A DNA stretch of 64,000 nt from DATFRY01 sp035489015 (GTDB taxonomy: Bacteria; Myxococcota_A; Polyangia; Haliangiales; Haliangiaceae): NCBI GenBank assembly GCA_035489015.1, contig DATHKR010000099.1:1-64000 (forward strand), written 5' to 3'. Shown here piece by piece: positions 8,801 through 15,388 of the stretch; within the stretch, counting starts at the first letter, position 1; every line of letters begins with the position of its first letter. The translations under genes and the position numbers were made by a program. The notes under the pieces were generated by a model. It searched no databases and was not told where the DNA came from. It saw only the letters and a program-made list of their open reading frames with translations.

Positions 8801-10947
8801 GACACGGCCTCGGCCAGGCCGCGGCTCGCGCGATGGCCGGCGGCGTCGGTGGCCGCCCGCACCTCGCGCAGATAGTCGCGCGGATCGCGGTCGGCGATGA
8901 TCCGCCCGCCCGCCATGACCAGGACGCGGTCGGCGCTGGCGATCGTCTCGGGCCGGTGGGCGACGATGATCTTGGTCAGCGCCAGCCGGTGGATCGCGTC
9001 GCTCACCACCCGCTCGCGCTCGACGTCGAGGTGGCTGGTCGCCTCGTCGAGGAAGAGGATGCGCGGCTCGCGGTAGAGCGCGCGCGCCAGGATGACCCGC
9101 TGCTTCTGGCCGCCCGACAGGGTGGTGCCCATGTCCCCGATGAGGCTGTGGTAGCCCATCGGCATCGCGGCGATCTCGTCGTGGATCGCCGCCAGCCGGG
9201 CGGCCGCCTCGATCCGTTCGGTCGACGCCACCTCCTCCCCGAAGGCGATGTTGTCGGCCACCGAGCCGGCGAACAGCTGGTCGTCCTGCATCACCGCGCC
9301 GACGATCGAGCGGTAGGTCTGCGGCCCCAGCCGCGCGATGTCCCGCCCGCCGACCGAGACGGTCCCGGCCTCGGGCCGGAGCAGGCCGAGGAGGATCTTC
9401 ATGAGCGTGGTCTTCCCGCAGCCGGACGCCCCGACGATGGCCACCGACTCGCCCTCCTCGACCACCAGGGAGCAGCCGGCCAGGACGGCCGGCTCGCCAT
9501 CGGCGTAGCGGAAGGTGAGCTCGTCCACCGCGATGCGGGCGGCGGTCGGCGGCTCCTGCTCGACCGCGTCGCCAGGCGTGTCCTCCGGCTCGGACAGGAC
9601 GATGTCGGACAGCCGCTCGCCGTGGAGCCGCAGCATGCGGAACTCGATCCAGCGGTCGATGAGCCCGCTCACCCGGCCGGCGAACTGGTCCTTGTAGGCC
9701 AGGTAGGCGATCAGCATCCCGACCGAGAAGACGCCCTTCATCGCCATCACCGCGCCGATCCAGATGACCGCGACGCGCTCGACCCCGAAGACGATCTGGC
9801 TGGCCGAGCCGAAGCCGAGGTTCATCTTCGCCAGCCACACGTCGCGGTTGGCGGTCTCGTGCATGAGGCTCGAGTAGGTGGCCCGGCGCATCGGCTCGCG
9901 GCCGGCCACCTTGATCGACTGGATCCCCCGGATCGACTCGAGGAGGTGGGTCTGCTGCAGCGCGGAGGTGACCAGCTGGCGCTCGGTCCCCTCGCGGAGC
10001 GGCGCGAAGGCGAGGGCGCGGAGGCCCAGGTAGAGCAGGACGGCGCCCGAGGTGATCGCGGCCAGCTTCGGGCTGTAGGCCAGCATCATCACCAGGGTGA
10101 TGATGGCCATGAGGCCGTCCATCATCGCCTCGACGAAGCTGGTCGTGAGCGTGCGCTGGATGCTCTGCACCGACGCCATCCGCGAGGTGACGTCGCCCAG
10201 GTGGCGCTTCTGGAAGAAGTCGAGAGGCAACCGCAGGAGGTGGGTGAAAACGTTTCCCAGCCACTGCAGGCCGAGCTGGGTCGACAGGGTGACGACCGCC
10301 CACCCGCGCACCAGGCCGATGCCGACCTGCAGCAAGAGGGACAGGAGGAAGCCGAGCCCCAGCACGGTCAGGAGGTCGCGGTCCGCGCTGACCAGCGCCT
10401 GGTCGACGATCCACTGCATCAGCATCGGCGTCAGGATCAGGAAGACCTGGAGCGCCACCGACAGGCCGGCGATGAGGCCGAGGGCCCGCCACACGCCGCG
10501 GGTGCGCCCGGTCAGCTGCCGGAGCGAGACCTGCGGCGGCCGGCGCCGGTGCTCGAAGGTCGCCCCGGGCACGAGCTCGAGGGCGATGCCGGTGAAGTGG
10601 GCCGAGACCTCGGCGTACGGCAGCGAGCGCCTGCCCCCGGCGGGATCGAGGATCGTGACCCGGCTCCGCCCCGCCTTGAGCAGGACGACGAAGTGGTTCG
10701 CGTCCCAGTGCAGGATCGCGGGGGTCCGCAGCTCGGGCATCTCGTCGAGCTCGAGCCGGAGCGCGCGCGACTGGAGCCCGAGCTGTCCGGCGATCGCGAT
10801 GAGCCGCGACAGCGTCGTCCCCTTGAGCGAGGCGGGGAAGCGGCGGCGCAGCTCGCGCAGGCCGGTCCCGTGCCCGTGGTGGGACGCGACCATCGCCAGG
10901 CAGGCGAGGCCGCACTCGGAAGATTCGGATTGGAGGATGACGTCCAT
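8797..10947 (-). CDS. Peptidase C39-containing bacteriocin ABC exporter
   Basis: This 716-residue protein has three parts: an N-terminal C39 protease that removes double-glycine-type leaders (Cys12 in ECGLACLAM, His85 in NHFVVL, Asp101 in LDPAGG), a six-helix exporter domain (about 155-460) and an ATPase with Walker A GASGCGKTT, signature LSGGQKQR and Walker B ILFLDEAT. All catalytic residues are present, so it should cleave the VSGA leader of the small peptide encoded upstream and export it. No strong ribosome binding site precedes the ATG. Between the peptide gene and this gene lies a tandem 60-bp duplication that could tune downstream expression. It is comparable to CvaB, MchF and LagD. 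Confidence 0.96.
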   Translation of the reverse strand: MDVILQSESSECGLACLAMVASHHGHGTGLRELRRRFPASLKGTTLSRLIAIAGQLGLQSRALRLELDEMPELRTPAILHWDANHFVVLLKAGRSRVTILDPAGGRRSLPYAEVSAHFTGIALELVPGATFEHRRRPPQVSLRQLTGRTRGVWRALGLIAGLSVALQVFLILTPMLMQWIVDQALVSADRDLLTVLGLGFLLSLLLQVGIGLVRGWAVVTLSTQLGLQWLGNVFTHLLRLPLDFFQKRHLGDVTSRMASVQSIQRTLTTSFVEAMMDGLMAIITLVMMLAYSPKLAAITSGAVLLYLGLRALAFAPLREGTERQLVTSALQQTHLLESIRGIQSIKVAGREPMRRATYSSLMHETANRDVWLAKMNLGFGSASQIVFGVERVAVIWIGAVMAMKGVFSVGMLIAYLAYKDQFAGRVSGLIDRWIEFRMLRLHGERLSDIVLSEPEDTPGDAVEQEPPTAARIAVDELTFRYADGEPAVLAGCSLVVEEGESVAIVGASGCGKTTLMKILLGLLRPEAGTVSVGGRDIARLGPQTYRSIVGAVMQDDQLFAGSVADNIAFGEEVASTERIEAAARLAAIHDEIAAMPMGYHSLIGDMGTTLSGGQKQRVILARALYREPRILFLDEATSHLDVERERVVSDAIHRLALTKIIVAHRPETIASADRVLVMAGGRIIADRDPRDYLREVRAATDAAGHRASRGLAEAVS

Positions 10948-10980
10948 GGCCCGGAAAGGTGACCCCGCTTGGCGAAGCCC

Positions 10981-11096
10981 CTTTGGGGGCCCCGTGGGCA
11001 GAGTGATCAGGTTGACGCTTGGGGGAACTGACGGGGCCCCCCTTGGGGACCCCGTGGGCAGAGTGATCAGGTTGACGCTTGGGGGAACTGACGGGG
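10981..11096. repeat. Two tandem copies of a 60-bp unit between precursor and exporter genes
   Basis: The units start at 10981 and 11041 and are nearly identical over 56 bases, differing at two positions near the left end; the last four bases of each period diverge. Each copy is bounded by CCCCGT and ACGGGG, so either strand could fold into a stem closed by six base pairs around roughly 35 bases containing TGATCA. The block occupies most of the 197-bp gap between the bacteriocin stop and the exporter start. It could act as a partial terminator or RNA-processing site that keeps peptide mRNA more abundant than exporter mRNA (inference). The TTGACG on the plus strand has no matching -10 box. Confidence 0.85.
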
Positions 11097-11144
11097 GAAG
11101 AGGCCCGGACGCGCCTGAGCGCGCCCGGGCCGAAGTCGACCGAG

Positions 11145-11390
11145 CTAGTTGGTGAAAGCGCCGCCCGCGACGTAGCCGCCCAGCGCGGACAGACCGACCG
11201 CGGTGGAGGCCACGGCGATCTCACCGGCCGTGCCGGCGCCGGCGATGACCATCACCGGGATCGCGCCCAGCCCGCCGCTCGCCACGGTGAAGGCGATGCC
11301 GAGCGAGATGATCGCGCAGCCGATGCCCACCTCGGTCCAGTTCACCGCGCCGGAAACCTCATCGATCTGTTCGTTCGTGAGTGCGTACAT
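11145..11390 (-). CDS. Bacteriocin/microcin-like precursor peptide with double-glycine-type leader
   Basis: This 81-residue peptide begins MYALTNEQIDEVSGA, a typical short leader (hydrophobic residues spaced around an acidic I-D-E-V, ending GA) cut by C39 peptidases. The predicted core of about 66 residues starts VNWTEVG and is hydrophobic and very rich in Gly, Ala, Val and Ile, with small-residue runs such as AGAGTAGE and a GGYVAGGAFTN end. This resembles pore-forming class II bacteriocins. It has one Cys (residue 25) and, unusually, no Lys, Arg or His anywhere. The ATG is preceded by AGGAGG and a closer AAGGA. It sits directly upstream of the C39 exporter with the tandem repeat between. No second peptide is visible, so it is probably a one-peptide system; target and modification are unknown. 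Confidence 0.85.
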   Translation of the reverse strand: MYALTNEQIDEVSGAVNWTEVGIGCAIISLGIAFTVASGGLGAIPVMVIAGAGTAGEIAVASTAVGLSALGGYVAGGAFTN

Positions 11391-11418
11391 GGATTCCTTC
11401 GTCCTCCTGTTGGTTGGA

Positions 11419-11436
11419 GCCACGGACATACGTGGC
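11419..11436 (-). promoter_or_regulatory. Short hairpin in the leader before the bacteriocin gene
   Basis: GCCACG and CGTGGC form a six-base-pair stem around a six-base loop, ending 28 bases before the ATG and just upstream of the ribosome binding site. It could stabilise a processed peptide mRNA or modulate translation. This is a low-information structure and the role is inference. Confidence 0.3.
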
Positions 11437-11491
11437 CCCCTTCCGCCGGCGTCATCGCCAGCGGATTCGTGAAGCGCGCGCGTGGGTGGCG

Positions 11492-11806
11492 TCAGGCCGG
11501 CCCGAGCTGACGGAGCCGCCCCCAGGCGAACTTGGAATCGGCGGCGGGGTCGGCGCGGCACGGCGACCGCACGGAGCTCTCGGCGACGGTCACCATCGCA
11601 CCGGCCGCACCGAGCTCCTTGGCGATGTGCTCGGCGACCTCGAGCGCGATCCCGGCGACGACGGTGCCGCCGCCCGACCCGGCGAGGTGGGCCTGGACCG
11701 CGTCCGCGTCGGCCAGCGACATCTTTGCGACGACGCGCAGCGCCTTCGCGAGCTCCACTGCGTCGGTGGGAACGCGATCGACATCGACCTGATACAGCTT
11801 GCTCAC
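11492..11806 (-). CDS. Stand-alone ribosomal protein L7/L12 C-terminal-like domain protein
   Basis: This 104-residue product (GTG start, AGGAGG six bases upstream) follows the fold pattern of the L7/L12 C-terminal domain. A strand YQVDVDRV is followed by a helix AVELAKALRVVAKMSLADADAVQAHL (compare KIxVIKVVRExTGLGLKEAKxLV), then GGTVVAGIALEVAEHIAKELGAAGAMVTV (compare VKxGVSKEEAExIKxxLExAGAxVEI). The N-terminal dimerisation and hinge parts of the ribosomal protein are absent, and a basic tail of about 25 residues is unassigned. It is the first gene of the bacteriocin operon, 101 bp before the peptide gene. In ribosomes this domain recruits other proteins, so a recruitment, chaperone or immunity role is possible; none is shown by the sequence. 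Confidence 0.6.
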   Translation of the reverse strand: MSKLYQVDVDRVPTDAVELAKALRVVAKMSLADADAVQAHLAGSGGGTVVAGIALEVAEHIAKELGAAGAMVTVAESSVRSPCRADPAADSKFAWGRLRQLGPA

Positions 11807-12116
11807 CAACAACCTCCTGCTCGCCTGTAAGCGCGCGTCCCCTTCTACCGGAGTCGTCTGCGCAACCTTTGCCGTTCCGCGCTGACAGGCGATCACGTTT
11901 GTGCGTCGCTGGCGTCGCAGAATCTGCTGCCTCCTCTCTCACGCCCCTCGGGGGCTATGAAGGCCGCAGCCAGCGTCGAGCGTTCCGCTCGCGATCGCGG
12001 GATCCCGCCTGCAGGGTTTCGCGCGCGGCTCGAAAAAAATGTGCGACCGCGACCGGCGTCCTGGAACCAGGGGTGCGCCCACGACCGAGGGGCGCCCCCT
12101 CACCCAAGGAGCCCCC
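11807..12116. other. Divergent intergenic region of 310 bp
   Basis: The region separates the bacteriocin operon (minus) from the lipoprotein genes (plus) and must hold promoters for both, but I see no convincing sigma-70 pair on either strand. It contains the long interrupted inverted repeat at 11822-11891, a perfect GGGGCGCCCC palindrome just before the ribosome binding site of the gene at 12117, and an A-run near 12033. A minus-strand frame through 11807-11896 continues the L7/L12-like gene upstream, but the AGGAGG-GTG start argues it is not translated. Confidence 0.5.
11822..11891 (-). promoter_or_regulatory. Interrupted inverted repeat upstream of the bacteriocin operon
   Basis: CGCCTGT (11822-11828) pairs with ACAGGCG (11885-11891). 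After a two-base mismatch, GCGCG (11831-11835) pairs with CGCGC (11878-11882), giving 12 pairs around a 42-base centre. It lies 16 bases before the GTG of the first operon gene, just outside its ribosome binding site. It may be an mRNA leader stem or two half-sites of an operator. No regulator gene lies in the operon. Confidence 0.4.
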
Positions 12117-12395
12117 ATGAAGAAGATGCTCTCGCTCGTGTTCGTCGCGTCGGCCCTGCTCGGCGCTTGCAAGAAGGACGACAGCTGCGCGCAGGTCGTC
12201 AAGACCGTCTGCGAGGAAGGCAAGCTGTCGTGCGACCAGACCAGGACCTGGCTCGAGAAGCAGATGACCGGGCCGGACGACAAGCCGCTCGACGGCGAGC
12301 AGCGCGAGGCGGCGTGCAAGATGCTGCTCGGCGAGAAGGAGGCACTGGCCGGTTACCGCGAGCAGGCCGTGCGCGACCTCGGCGCGGCGAAGTGA
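12117..12395 (+). CDS. Small Cys-containing lipoprotein of unknown function
   Basis: This 92-residue product has a lipoprotein signal (MKKMLSLVFVASALLGAC, lipobox LGAC). After the lipidated cysteine, four more cysteines (positions about 25, 32, 39 and 62) could make two disulphides in an otherwise helical, charged domain. AAGGAG five bases before the ATG sets the start. It is eight bases upstream of another lipoprotein gene, so they are probably co-transcribed. Family not recognised. It lies divergent from the bacteriocin operon; a role in immunity is conceivable but unsupported. Confidence 0.8.
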   Translation: MKKMLSLVFVASALLGACKKDDSCAQVVKTVCEEGKLSCDQTRTWLEKQMTGPDDKPLDGEQREAACKMLLGEKEALAGYREQAVRDLGAAK

Positions 12396-12403
12396 GACCG
12401 CCG

Positions 12404-13897
12404 ATGAAGACCCTCCCGATCGTCTTGTCGGTGGGCCTGGCCGGGCTCGCCGCGTGCAGCGTCATCTCGAAGGGCAAGGACTCGGTCGGCAGCGGCGCGT
12501 CCGACAAGGTGGGCGACGCCGCCTCCGACGCGGCCGGCGAGGCCGTCGAGGACTCGCCGGTGGCCGACGTGCCCCAGCTCAAGCCGGACGACGACGACCC
12601 GCCCCACGTGGTCGGCGCGCTCAACCGGCTCGACGCGATGGAGAAGAACATCAAGGACCACGACTGGGAGCGCTACGCGCGCGAGAGTCGGGACTTCAAC
12701 AACATCCTCCTGTTCAAGGACGGCTGGGAGGGCGAGAAGAAGCGCGGCAAGATCAAGAAGCGTCTCGCCGCGCTCGACGCGGCCGCCTTCAAGACGTTCG
12801 GCGGGCGGGTGAGCAAGCTGGTCGGCAGCGGCAAGCGGATCATCAAGGACGCCGATCCGGACGCGGTCGAGGCGGCGGTGGCGGCGGTGGCGGCGTGCGA
12901 CGCGGCCACCTCGATCTCGACGACCGGCCAGGGCGAGGCCAAGAACGACCTGGCGAAGGCGATGAAGGCCTACGACAAGGCGGTGTCGCGCGCCCTCAAG
13001 ATGGACAAGGAGGCGTTCCGCTTCTTCGTCGAGTCGGGCGACGATCACGTGGACGTCGCGACCGAGATCCTCGAGTGCGAGGCGCGCCTGACCGCGGTCG
13101 GCGAGCAGTTCGGCGACGAGTACGAGCCGGAGGTGGCGCCCAAGTCGGAGACCATCGTGGCGTGCGGCTCGATGCGCTGGCTGGCCGGCGGCATCCAGAC
13201 CGGGGGCGGCTCCTTTGCGACCTACGAGCGCATCCCGGGCGGCGCCGAGTACGCCGAGAAGATCCCCTGCAAGCAGGTCAAGAAGAAGAACAAGATCCCC
13301 GGCGGCCTCAAGGCCGCGGCGGCGGAGTGGAAGGAGTACTACGAGATCAAGAACGTCGTCTTCGAGACCGACGGAGCGCCGTATGTCGAGGAGAACGACG
13401 ACGACCTCCGTCTGTGGCGCTACCAGGTGCTGATGGCGTACTCGAAGGAGTTCACCTTCCCGGGCAACCCGTGCGGCGGGACCGAGGAGAAGCTCTTCTG
13501 CGAGGCGGGCGGATCGAAGGGCGCCCGCGCCTACAACGAGATGGAGCACCACCTGGACCGCGCGCGCTTCCACGCCGGCAAGGCCCCCGACCGCTGCAAG
13601 CAGCACCTGAAGGACGCGGTCAAGAACTGGGAGGGCTTCAGCTCGATGATGGAGGAGATGAAGAAGGGCAAGGAGTGGATCAGCGGCGCGACCTACCGCA
13701 CCAAGAAGGGCGAGAAGCTGAAGGAGAAGGACTTCGTCGCCAGCTTCGAGGAGAGGGCCGGCCAGGCCGACGAGCACCTGACCGAGAAGTACTGCGCCCG
13801 CCGGCAGTCCGACGACGGCGAGAAGACCGCCGGCAAGGGCAAGGGCAAGAGCAAGCGCCACGACGACGACGACGAGCGCGAGGACGACGAGGACTGA
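12404..13897 (+). CDS. Large lipoprotein with charged Lys/Asp-rich tail, function unknown
   Basis: This 497-residue protein has a signal peptide with lipobox LAAC, followed by an Asp/Ser-rich linker and a long soluble domain rich in Lys, Glu and Asp, mostly predicted helical (residues about 65-470). It ends in a striking run of Lys/Gly repeats followed by a block of Asp/Glu. I recognise no catalytic motif and no known family. Several cysteines are spread through the domain. It follows the small lipoprotein by eight bases and is followed by a third lipoprotein, forming a three-gene surface-protein operon. The coding-strand codon pattern is strongly GC3, as in its neighbours, so there is no sign of recent transfer. 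Confidence 0.8.
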   Translation: MKTLPIVLSVGLAGLAACSVISKGKDSVGSGASDKVGDAASDAAGEAVEDSPVADVPQLKPDDDDPPHVVGALNRLDAMEKNIKDHDWERYARESRDFNNILLFKDGWEGEKKRGKIKKRLAALDAAAFKTFGGRVSKLVGSGKRIIKDADPDAVEAAVAAVAACDAATSISTTGQGEAKNDLAKAMKAYDKAVSRALKMDKEAFRFFVESGDDHVDVATEILECEARLTAVGEQFGDEYEPEVAPKSETIVACGSMRWLAGGIQTGGGSFATYERIPGGAEYAEKIPCKQVKKKNKIPGGLKAAAAEWKEYYEIKNVVFETDGAPYVEENDDDLRLWRYQVLMAYSKEFTFPGNPCGGTEEKLFCEAGGSKGARAYNEMEHHLDRARFHAGKAPDRCKQHLKDAVKNWEGFSSMMEEMKKGKEWISGATYRTKKGEKLKEKDFVASFEERAGQADEHLTEKYCARRQSDDGEKTAGKGKGKSKRHDDDDEREDDED

Positions 13898-13936
13898 TCA
13901 CCGCCCGATGGGCCGGCCCGGCAGGAGGACACCGTG

Positions 13937-15160
13937 ATGGACAGCAGATGGATCGTGGTCGCCGCGGTCGGGCTCGGCCTGCTCGGCGCGTGTGACGAGA
14001 GCGGGACCGCCCCGAGCGGCGGCATCCTCGGCGCCGGCCAGAAGCCGGAGACCGCGGCGACCGCGCCGGCGACCCCGACTGTGCCGGCGACCCCGGCCGC
14101 GGGCGCGCCGGCGACCGCGGCTGGAACCCCGACCCCGGCGGTGGCCGACGCCGGCGCCGCGGCCACCGGCGACGAGGAGGCCGAGGGGCACGGCGACTTC
14201 GCCGAGCCGGGCGGTCACTTCACGGTGTCGTTCCCGTCCCCGCCGACGGTCGAGGAGCGCACCACGACGAGCGCGATCGGCACCATCAAGATCAAGGTGT
14301 TCACCGCCGCCCAGGGCGACGCGCGCCTGGTGGTGACCATGGGCGCGATCGCCCCCCGGGACCCGAAGCACCTCGACGTCGAGGCCCTGGCCGGCCAGAT
14401 CCGCGACGAGTACCTGTCGCCGTTCAAGATCTCCCGCAAGGAGGAGCACACCTTCGAAGCGAGCGGCCTGCCCGGGCTGTCGGTCATCTTCCAGGGCGCC
14501 TCCGGCAGCATCGAGCTGCGCGGCGACATGCGGATCTTCGTCCGCCGCTCGCCCCTCACCTTCTACGCCGTGCAGGCGATTGCGCCGCCGGCCACCGACG
14601 AGGCGAGCCTGCACCTCTTCGTCGAGTCCTTCTCGCCGGCCGAGACCGTGGGCGCGATGGACGAGGTCCTGGCCCGCACCGCCCAGCAGTCGGCCGACGC
14701 CGCCGCCAGCGCCGAGGCCGCCCGACGCGCGGCCCGGCGCGCCGAGGCCCAGCGCTCGACGCCGGCCCCGTCCGGCACCGCGACCTACCGCTGGTCCAGC
14801 GTGCGCACCGGCGGCCCGAGCGCCTGCGTCTTCTTCGCCGGCCCGGTGCCGCGCGCCACTCGCCGGTCGTACGGGAGGGGCAGCGGCACCTGGACCTTCC
14901 TGGGCAGGCGGGCCCAGTTCGAGCTGGGCAGCATGGTCGACTTCAGCGGCACGGTCCGGAACGGCAAGGTCACCGTGCGCAGCGTCGAGCGCGCCTCCCT
15001 CGACGGACACCCGTACAGCTTCACCGAGACGATCACCGGCAAGCTGGACGCCGTCGGCCGCTTCCGGGGCACCTACCGCTACAGCGACTGCCGCACCGAC
15101 GGGACCGAGCGCTGCCCCGGGCCGTGCACGATCCGCGCGACCCTGACCGGCTCGCCGTAG
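13937..15160 (+). CDS. Lipoprotein with Ala/Pro/Thr linker and two unassigned domains
   Basis: The product has 407 residues. The lipobox LGAC is followed by an Ala/Pro/Thr-rich spacer of about 60 residues, then a beta-rich domain (about 85-240) starting GHFTVSFPSPPTVEE, which resembles domains found in periplasmic stress or anti-sigma-associated proteins. An Ala/Arg-rich helix follows, then a C-terminal beta domain beginning SGTATYRWSSV. AGGAGG lies eight bases before ATG 13937; a GTG one codon earlier is an alternative start. It is third in the lipoprotein operon and is followed by a cluster of hairpins that probably end transcription. Function unknown. Confidence 0.8.
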   Translation: MDSRWIVVAAVGLGLLGACDESGTAPSGGILGAGQKPETAATAPATPTVPATPAAGAPATAAGTPTPAVADAGAAATGDEEAEGHGDFAEPGGHFTVSFPSPPTVEERTTTSAIGTIKIKVFTAAQGDARLVVTMGAIAPRDPKHLDVEALAGQIRDEYLSPFKISRKEEHTFEASGLPGLSVIFQGASGSIELRGDMRIFVRRSPLTFYAVQAIAPPATDEASLHLFVESFSPAETVGAMDEVLARTAQQSADAAASAEAARRAARRAEAQRSTPAPSGTATYRWSSVRTGGPSACVFFAGPVPRATRRSYGRGSGTWTFLGRRAQFELGSMVDFSGTVRNGKVTVRSVERASLDGHPYSFTETITGKLDAVGRFRGTYRYSDCRTDGTERCPGPCTIRATLTGSP

Positions 15161-15213
15161 TCAGCCGTTCAGCCGTTCTTGCGCACCCACGACCGACGCA
15201 TGGACTTGGACCA

Positions 15214-15247
15214 GGGTTCGGTTGTGTCGACCCGACCAACCGAACCC
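15214..15247 (+). terminator. Strong hairpin downstream of the lipoprotein operon
   Basis: An 11-bp perfect stem (GGGTTCGGTTG with CAACCGAACCC) continues past a one-base bulge into GTCG/CGAC around an ACC loop. It begins 54 bases after the stop at 15160. There is no T-tract, as is common in GC-rich genomes, so termination is inferred from stability and position. Confidence 0.5.
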
Positions 15248-15254
15248 GCAGTCA

Positions 15255-15290
15255 GACGGGGTGCCGACGAAGTCGGCGGGGTTCCCCGTC
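15255..15290 (+). repeat. Second nested hairpin in the 15.2-15.4 kb cluster
   Basis: GACGGGG pairs with CCCCGTC, and inside it GCCGAC pairs with GTCGGC around GAA. It follows the first hairpin by seven bases. It is probably part of a composite terminator or a small non-coding repeat. Confidence 0.45.
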
Positions 15291-15325
15291 GAAATCGACC
15301 GGCTGAGCGCGGATGCGCGAAGCCC

Positions 15326-15371
15326 TGACCCCAGGGCTCGATGAGGTCAACCGAAGCGAGCCCTGGGGTTA
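15326..15371 (+). repeat. Third long inverted repeat in the cluster, just before the esterase gene
   Basis: CCCCAGGGCTCG and CGAGCCCTGGGG are perfect 12-base arms, extendable to 15 pairs with one G-T pair, around a 16-base loop. It ends 17 bases before the ATG at 15389, so it lies in the probable leader of the next gene. It could be an operator or a bidirectional structure. Confidence 0.5.
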
Positions 15372-15388
15372 GAGCATATGGTTGCGGC

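Noticed and set aside
8833..10962. A 709-codon plus-strand frame antisense to the C39 exporter
   Set aside because: Composition is dominated by Arg, Asp, Glu and Gln in shadow-frame fashion, and the minus strand carries all catalytic motifs of the exporter.
10991..11090. TTGACG in the tandem repeat as a promoter -35 box
   Set aside because: It is on the plus strand, antisense to the operon, and no -10 box follows at 16-18 bases.
12353..13861. A 502-codon minus-strand frame rich in Leu/Val opposite the large lipoprotein
   Set aside because: It mimics a membrane protein only because Lys/Glu/Asp codons reverse to Leu/Val; there is no start signal, and the plus-strand gene has a lipobox and operon context.
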